NCBI RefSeq assembly: GCF_016598615.1
Contig: NZ_CP066831.1
Coordinates: 9,672,001-9,736,000, forward strand
Reading direction: 5' to 3'
DNA from: Streptomyces liliifuscus
GTDB lineage: Bacteria; Actinomycetota; Actinomycetes; Streptomycetales; Streptomycetaceae
Length of the DNA stretch: 64,000 nt
Positions 24,883-33,022 of the stretch are shown in pieces (within the stretch, counting starts at the first letter, position 1; the number at the start of each line of letters is the position of its first letter). Position numbers and translations under genes: made by a program. The notes below the pieces were generated by a model. That model did no database searches. It saw nothing but the letters and a program-made list of their open reading frames with translations, and was not told the origin of the DNA.

Positions 24883-25237
24883 GGCTAGTCCCCCCAAACC
24901 GGTGAGTGTGCCGTTCACCCACCGCCACAGGTCCTCAGCCCAGGAGAACCAGGGATTGCGATGGGGGCCGCCGCGTCGACGCGCAACATCACAGGCGGTT
25001 TCTCGGCGAGCAGCCTCCGAACCCGACAGACCGCTCCTGCCGCAGGTGGCTCCATGGTCACCCAACTGCCATGCCCAGCAGTGTTGTTCGGCAGAACTCA
25101 GCACCGATGCACAGCCGCCGAGAGGCGAGAGCAGGAGTTGCCCGCAGCGAACTCTGAAGTTCAACTGGCCACCTCGGATGCGAAGTCCGCCGACTGCACG
25201 TGCGGCGGCGAACCGCTTCGGCCCACCGTCTCGGTGT
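24883..25237. other. Intergenic region without clear genes
   Basis: This 355-bp stretch separates the Ser/Thr kinase end from the frameshifted small gene. On the minus strand, next to that gene, a Trp-rich reading (WFSWAEDLWRWVNG) hints that its coding sequence may once have extended upstream. The rest shows mixed codon bias. No repeat or hairpin stands out. Confidence 0.4.
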
Positions 25238-27424
25238 TCAGGGAACGTCGGCCACCGAGAAGACCCCCGGGCCGCTGACCCCGTACAGGACGCCGCCCAC
25301 CAGGAGCGGTGGCACCGAGTTCGGTGTGAGTTCCTCGAAGGAGCGGTCCCCTGTGTCGAAGGACGAGGCGGTACGTCCGATCTCTTTGCCCGTGCGTGGA
25401 TCGAGGGCAAGGATGCTGGTGTCCGGCATCGTGACGTACAACCGGCCGTCGTGGATGGCCGGTTCGCTGAAGACGCGCAGGTCGCGGGAGCTGGTCCAGA
25501 GCGGCTTGCCGCGTTTCAGGTCGAGGGCGAGCAGGGTCTCGTTGCCGTAGTCGAAGATGTACATGGTGTCGCCGTGCACCAGCGGCGGCGCTTCCGGCTC
25601 GACGCTCCAGGGGATGTCGATTCGGCGGGTCTTCCCGCTGTCGAGGTCCTGGATGAAGAAGGCCGCGGAGACCCCGGTGTTGTCGTCCCAGCGCGCGTAG
25701 TACGCCGTGTCGTCGTGGACCGTGGCCAGCCACAGATCGCCCTTGGGCGCCTCGACGTTGCCCAGGGTCCTGCCGGTGCGTGCGTCGAGGCGGGCTATGC
25801 CCCCGGAACCGTCGCGCAGATCGGCGTAGAGAGTCCCCTTTGACCCCTCGTGGAACGGGCTCGCCGACGCGGAGGCCAGCTTGCGCTGCCACAGTTCCTC
25901 ACCCGTGCGCGGCTCGTACGCCGCGAAGCGCGCGGTGTCGGAGGGTCCGAGCTCGTCCAGCCGTACGAGCAGCACCCCGCTCAGGTACGCGAAGTCGCCC
26001 ACCGGACCGTCCACATGCCACAGCCGTGCGCCCGTCCTGCCGTCGAAGGCGTCCACTCCCTCGGAGCGGTCCGAGCTGTTGACGAACACCACACCCTCAC
26101 GGACGACCGGCTCGCGCAGCGTGTACCCGTTGACCTTCTTCCGGCTCATGGGCTTCGTCCATTCCACCTGGCCCGTCGCGGAGCTCAGACGCATCAGGGC
26201 GACCTGCGGAGAGGAGCAGAAGACGCCGAGCGCGTCCGGAACGCACGCCGGGCCGAAGGGCATCGGATCGTCGTCCTTCACCTCCGGCTCCAGTGCGTTG
26301 TGCCACGGACTCCAGCCCGCCGGGACCGAACCACGGGGCGTCACCCGCGTGTCGGCACCGTCGACCGTGCCCGCCCGATCGTCGTCCAGCACAGTGACCG
26401 AGGCCGTCCCCGCCATGCCGAGGACGGCCGCGCCGACGAGGGCGGTCCACAGCCAGGTTCTGCGGCGCTTCCGTTCGTTCGGCCTCGGGCCCGAGAGCGA
26501 CAGCGTTCCTGTTTCCGGCGGCACGGTCACCGGGATCCGGGACGGTTTTTCGTCGGACTCGGACTCGGACGCGGAATCGGACTTGGACCCGTCGTCAGTC
26601 GGCTCCTCCGGCAGGCCGGTCAGCGCGTCCAGCACCTCGCTCGACGTCGGACGGTCCGCCGGCTCCTTCGCCAGACAGGCCGAGACCAACGGGCGCAACG
26701 GCTCCGGCAGCCCGCCCAGTTCGGGCTCGCTGTGCACGGTGTTGTACGCGGCGAGATAGGCGTTCTCCGCCTCGAAGGGGCTGCGCCCGGTGGCCGCGTA
26801 CACAAGTACCGCGCCCAGCGAGAAGACATCGACGGCGGGGCCCACCTCGCGGGGGCGGCTGAACTGCTCCGGTGCCATGAAGGGCGGTGAGCCCATCACC
26901 ATGCCCGTCTGGGTGCGGACATCGCTGCTGGCCGCGCGCGAGATGCCGAAGTCGATGACGCGTGCCGCCCCGTCGTCGCCCTCACCCTCCAGCAGGAGCA
27001 CATTGCTCGGCTTGAGGTCCCGGTGCACGACCTCCGCGCGGTGGATCTCACGCAGCGCCTCGGCGAGTTCGGTGCCGAGGCGGCGCAGTGCCCGCCCGTC
27101 CAGCGGACCCGCCTCGGCGACCCGTTCGGTGAGTGTGCGGCCCGGGACGAACGCCGTTGCCATCCACGGTCGTTCCGCGTCCGGGTCGGCGTCCACGACC
27201 GGCGCCGTGAACGCACCGCTGACCCGGCGCGCGGCCACGATCTCCTGCCGGAACCTGGCCCGGAACTCGGCGTTGTCGGCATACCTCGTGTGTACGACCT
27301 TGACGGCGACGGCCCGCCCCGAGGCCGATCTGCCGAGATAGACGACACCCATGCCGCCGGTCCCGATCCGCGATTCGATCCGATAGCCGCCGACAGACCG
27401 CGGATCGTTCTCGCGCAGGGTCAC
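25238..27424 (-). CDS. Ser/Thr protein kinase with PQQ-like beta-propeller
   Basis: A 728-residue membrane kinase. The kinase domain is at about residues 12-275: IGTGGMGVVYLG, VAVKVV, HRDLKPSNVLLL, ARVIDFGIS, FMAPEQ. A Ser/Asp/Glu-rich linker and one membrane helix follow (WLWTALVGAAVLGMAGTASV, near 325-345). The outer part is a repeat domain of PQQ/quinoprotein beta-propeller type with repeated units such as VEWTKPMSRKKVNG, GARLWHVDGP, GEELWQRKLA and GKPLWTSSRDL. The propeller probably senses a ligand or protein. The GTG start is followed closely by the glycine loop. The next gene upstream (GNAT) is on the same strand, 150 bp away. Confidence 0.93.
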   Translation of the reverse strand: MTLRENDPRSVGGYRIESRIGTGGMGVVYLGRSASGRAVAVKVVHTRYADNAEFRARFRQEIVAARRVSGAFTAPVVDADPDAERPWMATAFVPGRTLTERVAEAGPLDGRALRRLGTELAEALREIHRAEVVHRDLKPSNVLLLEGEGDDGAARVIDFGISRAASSDVRTQTGMVMGSPPFMAPEQFSRPREVGPAVDVFSLGAVLVYAATGRSPFEAENAYLAAYNTVHSEPELGGLPEPLRPLVSACLAKEPADRPTSSEVLDALTGLPEEPTDDGSKSDSASESESDEKPSRIPVTVPPETGTLSLSGPRPNERKRRRTWLWTALVGAAVLGMAGTASVTVLDDDRAGTVDGADTRVTPRGSVPAGWSPWHNALEPEVKDDDPMPFGPACVPDALGVFCSSPQVALMRLSSATGQVEWTKPMSRKKVNGYTLREPVVREGVVFVNSSDRSEGVDAFDGRTGARLWHVDGPVGDFAYLSGVLLVRLDELGPSDTARFAAYEPRTGEELWQRKLASASASPFHEGSKGTLYADLRDGSGGIARLDARTGRTLGNVEAPKGDLWLATVHDDTAYYARWDDNTGVSAAFFIQDLDSGKTRRIDIPWSVEPEAPPLVHGDTMYIFDYGNETLLALDLKRGKPLWTSSRDLRVFSEPAIHDGRLYVTMPDTSILALDPRTGKEIGRTASSFDTGDRSFEELTPNSVPPLLVGGVLYGVSGPGVFSVADVP

Positions 27425-27469
27425 CCTGGCTCCTTCACCAATTCTCGCCCGGACGGTTCCGGCCCGCGT

Positions 27470-27498
27470 TCTTCTGACAGGGAGTCTTCTGACAGGGA
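27470..27498. repeat. 15-bp-period direct repeat upstream of the kinase
   Basis: TCTTCTGACAGGGA occurs at 27470-27483 and again at 27485-27498. The pair lies 46-74 bp upstream of the kinase start and could be part of its promoter region. Confidence 0.7.
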
Positions 27499-27574
27499 CC
27501 CTTCACTCTAGTGCCCGTCTCCCGGGCCCTTCCGGTGAACAGTCGGCGCGCGGGTCGCAGATTCCGCCCGGGTG

Positions 27575-28354
27575 TCATCGTTCGAGCGTCATGTACAGGC
27601 GGGTGCCATGGGGTTGGTAGCCAACGCGTTCATAGACGCGACGGGACCCCTCACCCCCGTACTCCAGCCAGACCGAGCGTGCTCCGCGGGCGAACATGGC
27701 CTCACTGAGCGCCGCCGTGACAGCGGCGGCGATGCCCTGCCCCCGGAAGGCGGGCCGGGTGCCCACGCCCGCCAGCTCTGCCGTGCCCACGGCCGGCGCG
27801 GAGCAGGAGGCCGCACCGGCGCAGCCACCGTCGGGGGCCCGCACGAAGCGAACGGCCCCGCCGCCCGCCTCGATCCGGCGCAGCCTGGCCGCGCCTTCCG
27901 CGGACGCGGGGAACTCCCCGGCGAACGCCTCGGACAGTGCGGCATCGATCGACGCGTACTCCTCGTCCGAGCGCGGAGCTTCGACCCGCGGCGGAACGAG
28001 GCTCACGGGGTGGGTCGTGCCGACGGCCGGCGGCATCGTCAGGGTGGCGGGAGTACAGACCAGGTACTCGTGCGCGGCCTCCGTGGTGAACCCCGCCTGC
28101 CGAAGGGCCGCTTCCACGGCGGGCGCGCCGTCCGGAGCGAACTCCAGGCGTGGCTCGAGGCCGCGTTCTCGGAATGCGTCGATCAGGGCTGCGACGTCCC
28201 GTCCGCTCGGGCGGGCGCCGGGCAGAGGCGTCGCGTAGTTGACGTAGGGGCTGGTGGTCGAGGGGTCGAACCCCGCGATGAAACCGCCGACTTCAGTCGC
28301 TTCGGGGCGGCGACGGAGGTTGATGACGGCAAAGCTCTGGACGTCGATGTCCAC
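27575..28354 (-). CDS. GNAT-family N-acetyltransferase
   Basis: A 259-residue acetyltransferase. The C-terminal half is a typical GNAT domain: the acetyl-CoA site GTRPAFRGQGIAAAVTAALS near 201, then SVWLEYGGEGSRRVYERVGY near 228. The N-terminal half (FAVINLRRRPEATEVGGFIAG, PRLEFAPDGAPAVEAALRQAGF) resembles a second, degenerate GNAT fold. GTG 28354 is chosen because GAGG lies 11 nt before it; the frame is open to 28555, but that part looks non-coding. The substrate is unknown. Confidence 0.82.
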   Translation of the reverse strand: MDIDVQSFAVINLRRRPEATEVGGFIAGFDPSTTSPYVNYATPLPGARPSGRDVAALIDAFRERGLEPRLEFAPDGAPAVEAALRQAGFTTEAAHEYLVCTPATLTMPPAVGTTHPVSLVPPRVEAPRSDEEYASIDAALSEAFAGEFPASAEGAARLRRIEAGGGAVRFVRAPDGGCAGAASCSAPAVGTAELAGVGTRPAFRGQGIAAAVTAALSEAMFARGARSVWLEYGGEGSRRVYERVGYQPHGTRLYMTLER

Positions 28355-28672
28355 GGTATGGATGACCTCACGAAAGACAGCAATGACGGAGAGCGGTCCC
28401 GCCGTACGTACATACGGATCGAGAGCCACGCAGGCTCGTGGTCCCGGCATCGACCGGGAATCACCTCGGCGCCGAGAGGCGAGGGCGGTGCATCGGGCAC
28501 CGCGTTGGTGGGCCGCCGTCATCAGCGCGCTGGAGAACTCGACGGACGTTTCCACACCTTCGAGGTGCGAGGCAAGGGAGTTCCCGACAGCAGCGCTCCA
28601 GCCTTCCCGAAGACCTTTCCGTAGGCCTTTCCGTGGACCTTCCCGAAAGATTTGATTGCGTCTGGGTAACTT

Positions 28673-28697
28673 ATCAAGTCAGATGCATGCACTTGAT
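28673..28697. promoter_or_regulatory. Inverted repeat upstream of the NmrA-like gene
   Basis: ATCAAGT (28673-28679) and ACTTGAT (28691-28697) are exact inverted copies with an 11-nt spacer that itself contains GCATGC. It lies 32 bp before the ATG in an unusually AT-rich patch, so it may overlap the promoter and bind a dimeric regulator. Confidence 0.55.
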
Positions 28698-28728
28698 GTT
28701 AAGTGATGGCCTCCCTAACGTTCTCGGC

Positions 28729-29337
28729 ATGAACCTCACCGTCCTCGCGGCCTCCGGTCGGACCGGAATCGCCCTCACTCGACAGGCGCTGCGACGGGGT
28801 CACACCGTGACCGCCGTCGCGCGTGATCCCGAGAAGATCGCCCTGCCCGATTCCCCGAACCTGCGCAAGGTCGCGGGCGACGTGAACGACGCGGCCCGTA
28901 TCGCCGCCGTCGTGGACGGGGATTCCGTGGTCCTCTCCGCGCTCGGCACGGACCGGGCCGGGACTCTTCTGACCGGCGCCCGGGCCCTTGTCGCCGCCGG
29001 ACCTCGGCGCGTCATCTGGCTCGGTGCCTACGGCACGGGCAAGTCGGCCGAAGCGGCGGGGGAAGGGGCGGGCGTGCTCGCCAAGGTGCTGGGCGACCGG
29101 CTCCCGGACAAGGTCGAGGCCGACAACACCGTTCTCGCGGCCGGGGGCACCGTCTTCCACGCCGGGATGCTCGCCGACGGGCCGGAAAGCCCCCGTCGAC
29201 GCACGGTCGGCCTGGAGGCCGCGCCCCCCTTCGACCTTGGTGCGAAGGTCAGCCGGGAAACCGTCGCCGCGGCGATGCTCGACGAAGCCGAGGCTCCTGG
29301 CTTTCCGGGTGCCGTGGCCCTGCCACTGGAGGAGTAG
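28729..29337 (+). CDS. NmrA/NAD(P)H-binding family protein
   Basis: A 202-residue Rossmann-fold protein of the atypical SDR/NAD(P)H-binding type. The cofactor loop is TVLAASGRTGIALTRQALRRGH at the very N-terminus. The order of later strands (KVAGDVNDAARIAAVVDG, SVVLSALG, RRVIWLGAYG) is that of NmrA-like and flavin-reductase-like proteins. No catalytic Tyr-Lys pair is seen, as usual for this group. ATG 28729 is chosen because the cofactor strand begins immediately after it. The role is unknown; it may be an NADPH-dependent reductase or redox sensor. Confidence 0.85.
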   Translation: MNLTVLAASGRTGIALTRQALRRGHTVTAVARDPEKIALPDSPNLRKVAGDVNDAARIAAVVDGDSVVLSALGTDRAGTLLTGARALVAAGPRRVIWLGAYGTGKSAEAAGEGAGVLAKVLGDRLPDKVEADNTVLAAGGTVFHAGMLADGPESPRRRTVGLEAAPPFDLGAKVSRETVAAAMLDEAEAPGFPGAVALPLEE

Positions 29338-29385
29338 GCGCAGCGGTCAGCATGCGCAGCGGTCAGCGTGCGCAGCGGTCGGCAG
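29338..29385. repeat. 16-bp tandem repeat, three copies
   Basis: Units beginning GCGCAGCGGTCRGC start at 29338, 29354 and 29370. The first unit begins directly after the TAG stop of the NmrA-like gene. Confidence 0.85.
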
Positions 29386-29388
29386 GCA

Positions 29389-29433
29389 GATCGTCAGCCT
29401 GCGGATCGTCAGCCTGCGGATCGTCAGCCTGCG
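29389..29433. repeat. 15-bp tandem repeat covering the LysR stop codon
   Basis: GATCGTCAGCCTGCG occurs three times without change at 29389, 29404 and 29419. The third copy contains the stop codon and last codons of the LysR gene on the minus strand, so the first two copies are duplicates of that gene's 3' end. Confidence 0.9.
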
Positions 29434-30323
29434 GTGATCTCCTCGATCGACGCCCGGACCTGCTCGCGGAGCCAGGCGTGCGCGGGGTCGGAATCGTAGC
29501 GCTGGTGCCAGTTGCAGTTGATCGTCGCCGCCGGGGACTCGATCGGCAGCGGCCGGGCGACGAGCCCGAACGCCTCGATGAGCGGGCGGCCGAGGATCGC
29601 CGTGCAGGTGACCAGTGTGTCGCCGCGGGCGGCGATCTGCAGGGCGGTGGACACCGTCGCCACCGCCGCGACCACCCGGCGCCGCAGGCCTTGGGCGGCC
29701 AGCGCGTCGTCGATCGGCGCGGTGAGGCGGCCGCGCCGGGAGATCACCACATGCGGCTGCGCCGCGTAGGAGGCCAGGTCGAGTCCGGTGGCGCAGGGGT
29801 GGTCCGCGCGCATCGCCACGACGAGCCGATCGTCGCCGAGCGGCTCGGACCGGAACTCGGGCAGATCGGGCCCACCGCCACCGAGTTCCAGATCGACGCG
29901 GCCGCGTCGCAGGTCGTCGGTGTCGACGGAGTTCTCCGCCAGCACCCGCAACTGCACCCCGGGAGCCAGTCGCTGGATCCTCCCGACCAGTACCGGTACC
30001 AGTGACGCGGCCACCGCGTCGTGACACTGGATCGTGAAGGTGCGATCCATCTCGGCCGGGTCCAGCTCACGGATCGGCGAGAGCACCTCGTGCGCCTGCC
30101 TGACCAGCCGGTGGACGTCCTCCCGCACCGACACCGCGTACGGGGTGGGGGCCATCGAGTGGCCTGTGCGCACCAGGATGTCGTCCCCGGTGACGGTGCG
30201 AAGCCGGCCGAGGGTGCGGCTCACCGCGGGCGAGGACAGGTGCAGCCGCTCGGCCGCACCCATCACGCTGCCCTCTTCGAGCAAGGCGTCCAGCACGGTC
30301 AGCAGGTTCAAGTCCAGTTGCAT
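29424..30323 (-). CDS. LysR-family regulator
   Basis: A 299-residue LysR-type regulator. The helix-turn-helix is LTVLDALLEEGSVMGAAERLHLSSPAVSRTLGRL at about residues 8-42, followed by the linker helix and an effector domain with IVTGDD-like, RTFTIQCHDAVAASLVPVL and DLELGGGGPDLPEF segments. It resembles the NodD-like branch. ATG 30323 (QLDLNLL) is chosen over a TTG six codons upstream, with AAGG about 9 nt before it. It is divergent from the inositol-phosphatase homologue across 54 bp, which it probably controls. Confidence 0.92.
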   Translation of the reverse strand: MQLDLNLLTVLDALLEEGSVMGAAERLHLSSPAVSRTLGRLRTVTGDDILVRTGHSMAPTPYAVSVREDVHRLVRQAHEVLSPIRELDPAEMDRTFTIQCHDAVAASLVPVLVGRIQRLAPGVQLRVLAENSVDTDDLRRGRVDLELGGGGPDLPEFRSEPLGDDRLVVAMRADHPCATGLDLASYAAQPHVVISRRGRLTAPIDDALAAQGLRRRVVAAVATVSTALQIAARGDTLVTCTAILGRPLIEAFGLVARPLPIESPAATINCNWHQRYDSDPAHAWLREQVRASIEEITAG

Positions 30324-30377
30324 GAAAGTAAACCTTAACAAGATATAGATCCACTTCGATCAACTCAGGAGTGCCCC

Positions 30378-31163
30378 ATGACCCAGAGCCAGGAACTGCT
30401 CGCCGCCACCGTCGCCGCCGTCCGCCACGCCGGCGCCCGGATGATGGCGCGCTATTCCACCGAGTCCCGTCAGCCCGGGCTCCCCGAACTGCTCGCGAAT
30501 TTGCAGGCCAATGACGCGGTCGTCGTGGACACGTTGCGCCCGGCGTTGACCGAGGCACTGCCGAGCGCGGGCTGGCTCAACGACGAACACGGATCGGGAC
30601 CGCTTGCCGCGGGTGAGTGGTGGCTCATCGACCCGGTCGGTGGCAACGTCAACGCCGTGCACGGCATGCCCGACTGGAACATCGGCGTGAGCCTCGTCCG
30701 TGACGGCCGCCCGGTGCTGGCGGTGGTCCACTTCCCGGTCCTCGACGAGATGTTCACCGCGACCGAGGGCGGCGGGGCGTTCCTCAACGGCGCACGGCTG
30801 CGGGTTTCGGTCAAGACGTCGCTGGACGGAGCACTGGCCGGGACCGGCCAGGCCCAGCCGGGTCACGACCCCGAACTCGCGCAGCGGATGGGCTCCGCCT
30901 TCACCGCGATGACGAACTCCGCCCTCCATGTACGGATCTCCGTACCGGTGACCCAGCAGCTCGCCCAGGTCGCCGCGGGCCGGATGGACCTGCACTGGCA
31001 GTTCGACAACGTCCGGTCCCACGCGGCCGGTGTGCTGCTGGTCCAGGAGGCCGGCGGCGTCGTGACCGGCATGGAGGGCAAACCGTGGGAACTGGCCGGC
31101 GAGAGCTACCTCGCCGCCGCGCCGGGTGTGCACGCCGCCGCACTGGAAGTGCTCAACTCCTGA
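30378..31163 (+). CDS. Inositol-monophosphatase-family protein lacking key metal ligands
   Basis: A 261-residue protein clearly built on the inositol monophosphatase fold: WWLIDPVGGNVNAVHGMPDWN near residue 84, GGGAFLNGARLRVS near 131 and HAAGVLLVQEAGG near 217. In active enzymes the first motif reads DPxDGTxN and the last WDxAAG. Here the second Asp is Gly, Thr is Asn, and the C-terminal Trp-Asp is replaced by Arg-Ser. The first Asp and the Glu of NDEHG remain. It may therefore be a pseudo-enzyme or have another reaction. AGGAG precedes the ATG. It is divergent from LysR. Confidence 0.85.
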   Translation: MTQSQELLAATVAAVRHAGARMMARYSTESRQPGLPELLANLQANDAVVVDTLRPALTEALPSAGWLNDEHGSGPLAAGEWWLIDPVGGNVNAVHGMPDWNIGVSLVRDGRPVLAVVHFPVLDEMFTATEGGGAFLNGARLRVSVKTSLDGALAGTGQAQPGHDPELAQRMGSAFTAMTNSALHVRISVPVTQQLAQVAAGRMDLHWQFDNVRSHAAGVLLVQEAGGVVTGMEGKPWELAGESYLAAAPGVHAAALEVLNS

Positions 31164-31199
31164 GGGAGTTCGGCGGGGCGACGCTCCCGGGGCCCCGGT

Positions 31200-32003
31200 T
31201 CAGGCTCGTGCGCCTCCGTCGACCCGCAGGACCGTGCCGGTCACGAACGAGGAGCGGTCGCTGAGCAGCCAGGCGGCGGCCTGGGCGATCTCGTCCGGGT
31301 CGGCCGCGCGGCGCAGCGGCGTGTGCGCCTGGAGTCGCTCCTGGAGACCGGGTGATTCCGACTCCCAGGTACGGATCATCTCGGTCAGCGTGTTGCCGGG
31401 GGCGATGGCGTTGACGCGGATGCCTTCCGGGCCGTACGTGATGGCGGCCGACTCGGTGAGGCTGTTGACCGCACGCTTCATCGCACCGTACGCGGGCAGT
31501 TCGGGGTTGCCCATCAGGCTGCCGACGGACGAGTTGTTGACGATGGCCCCCGTCCCGGCGGTGGCCCGGATGGCGGCGACCTCGGCGACCATGGCCACCC
31601 ACGGGCCCCTGAGGTTCACGGCGTAGACGTGGTCGAAGTCGGCCTCGGTCACCTGGTCCATCGGGCCCGGCGGCACGAACGTACCGGCGTTGTTGAAGGC
31701 GATGTCGAGACGGCCGTACAGGTCCACGGCGCGGTCCACGGCGGCGCGTACGCCGGCCGCGTCGGCCAGGTCGCACACCACGTGGTCGGCGATGCCGCCC
31801 GCCGCCCGGATCTCCTCGGTCACCGCCTTCAGCTGGGCCTCCGTCCGGGCCGCGAGCAGTACCCGGGCGCCCTCCCGGGCGAAGAGCCGTGCCGCGGCCG
31901 CGCCGATTCCGCGACCGGCGCCGGTGATGAACGCGACCTTGCCGTCCAGCAGGCCGAGGGCGGCGGGGGCGGCGGATGTGTCGGTGGTTCGTGTGTAGTC
32001 CAT
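31200..32003 (-). CDS. Short-chain dehydrogenase/reductase
   Basis: A 267-residue classical SDR. The cofactor site is AFITGAGRGIGAAAARLFA near residue 26, then NNAG near 101, the catalytic Ser in IVNNSSVGS near 153 and Tyr-Lys in PAYGAMKRAV near 168. The C-terminus ends in the usual VLRVDGG. The Arg after the second strand (LLAARTEAQL) suggests NADP preference. ATG 32003 is preferred over upstream starts that would enter the operator. It is divergent from an XRE-type regulator; a 12-bp-arm inverted repeat lies between. Confidence 0.92.
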   Translation of the reverse strand: MDYTRTTDTSAAPAALGLLDGKVAFITGAGRGIGAAAARLFAREGARVLLAARTEAQLKAVTEEIRAAGGIADHVVCDLADAAGVRAAVDRAVDLYGRLDIAFNNAGTFVPPGPMDQVTEADFDHVYAVNLRGPWVAMVAEVAAIRATAGTGAIVNNSSVGSLMGNPELPAYGAMKRAVNSLTESAAITYGPEGIRVNAIAPGNTLTEMIRTWESESPGLQERLQAHTPLRRAADPDEIAQAAAWLLSDRSSFVTGTVLRVDGGARA

Positions 32004-32033
32004 GGCAGCGAGCCTGCGCCGGTCCGCGAAGCC

Positions 32034-32060
32034 CATCCAGGCACCGGCGGTACCTGGATG
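32034..32060. promoter_or_regulatory. Inverted-repeat operator between SDR and XRE regulator
   Basis: CATCCAGGCACC (32034-32045) and GGTACCTGGATG (32049-32060) are inverted with a GGC spacer and one mismatch in 12. It sits 31 bp from the SDR start and 30 bp from the regulator start. Binding by the adjacent XRE-family protein is inferred. Confidence 0.7.
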
Positions 32061-32089
32061 AGTCCCCACCACCCGCGCACACTGGGGGA

Positions 32090-32941
32090 GTGGACAGACG
32101 AGAACTGGCGGCCTTCCTGCGCAGCAGGCGCGAGCGGATCATCCCCGCCGACGTGGGGCTGCCCGCCGGGCCGCGCCGCCGCACGCCGGGGCTGCGCCGC
32201 GAGGAGGTGGCGCAGCTGGCGTTCATCTCGACCGAGTACTACACGCGCCTGGAGCAGGCCCGCGGCCCGCGCCCGTCGCGTGAGGTACTGGCCGGGCTGG
32301 CCCGGGCCCTTCGCCTGTCGGACGCCGAGCGCGACCACCTCCACCACCTCGCAGGGGCTCCGCCCGGCCCGCCGCCCGGACCCTCGCGCGAGGTGCGGCA
32401 GAGCATCCTCGACCTGCTGGGCCGGCTGCCGCAGGCCGCCGCCATCGTGACGTCCGCGACGTTCGAGGTGATCGCCTGGAACGACCTGGCGGCCGCCCTC
32501 ATGGAGGACTTCTCCGCCCTTCCGCGGCGCGACCGCAATCTCGTACGCCGTGTCTTCCTCGGGCCGCATCCGCAGGGGCGGCGGTTGTACGGAGTGTCGG
32601 ACGCGGACGCCTTCGCCCGCAACGCGACGCAGCGGCTGCGCGCCACCGCCGCCCGCTATCCCGAGGACCCCGAGGTGACCGGGCTCGTCTCTGAACTCCT
32701 GGCCGGAAGCGAGGAGTTCACCCGGCTGTGGGCCTCCCACGACGTGAGCGCCGAGCCCACTCTGTGCAAGACCTTCCAGCACCCGCTGGTCGGCCCGGTC
32801 ACCGTCAACTGCGACGCCCTCGACATCACCGACCGGGACCAGCAGGTCGTGATCTACACCGCCGCCTCCGGCTCACGGTCCGAGGAGGCGTTGCGACTGC
32901 TGTCGGTCATCGGCACGCAGCGAATGGACGCGGGCCGTTGA
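32090..32941 (+). CDS. XRE-family regulator with MmyB-like ligand domain
   Basis: A 283-residue regulator. The helix-turn-helix covers about residues 4-80 (LAAFLRSRRERIIPADVGLP, RRTPGLRREEVAQLAFISTE, YTRLEQARGPRPSREVLAGL). The C-terminal MmyB-like PAS-type domain follows (ATFEVIAWNDLAAALMEDFS, TFQHPLVGPVTVNCDAL). Members in actinobacteria usually control a divergent oxidoreductase, as here with the SDR. GTG 32090 is just downstream of GGGGGAG, closer than usual for a ribosome site, so leaderless translation is possible. Confidence 0.9.
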   Translation: MDRRELAAFLRSRRERIIPADVGLPAGPRRRTPGLRREEVAQLAFISTEYYTRLEQARGPRPSREVLAGLARALRLSDAERDHLHHLAGAPPGPPPGPSREVRQSILDLLGRLPQAAAIVTSATFEVIAWNDLAAALMEDFSALPRRDRNLVRRVFLGPHPQGRRLYGVSDADAFARNATQRLRATAARYPEDPEVTGLVSELLAGSEEFTRLWASHDVSAEPTLCKTFQHPLVGPVTVNCDALDITDRDQQVVIYTAASGSRSEEALRLLSVIGTQRMDAGR

Positions 32942-32986
32942 GCCACTGCCGGGCCGACACCAGGCGGGCGTTGCATCCAGGTGGCC

Positions 32987-33022
32987 CCTCAGGCCCGTGT
33001 AGTCGTCCCTCAGGCCCGCGTA
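32987..33022. repeat. 21-bp-period repeat covering the kinase stop codon
   Basis: CCTCAGGCCCGYGTA occurs at 32987-33001 and 33008-33022. The second copy includes the stop (TCA on this strand) and last codons of the Ser/Thr kinase gene; the first copy is a duplicate outside the gene. Confidence 0.8.

Noticed and set aside
24906..25157. 83-residue plus-strand ORF between the MFS gene and the kinase
   Set aside because: Third-position bias and composition (Arg, Ser, Pro-rich) fit a non-coding frame; no ribosome site.
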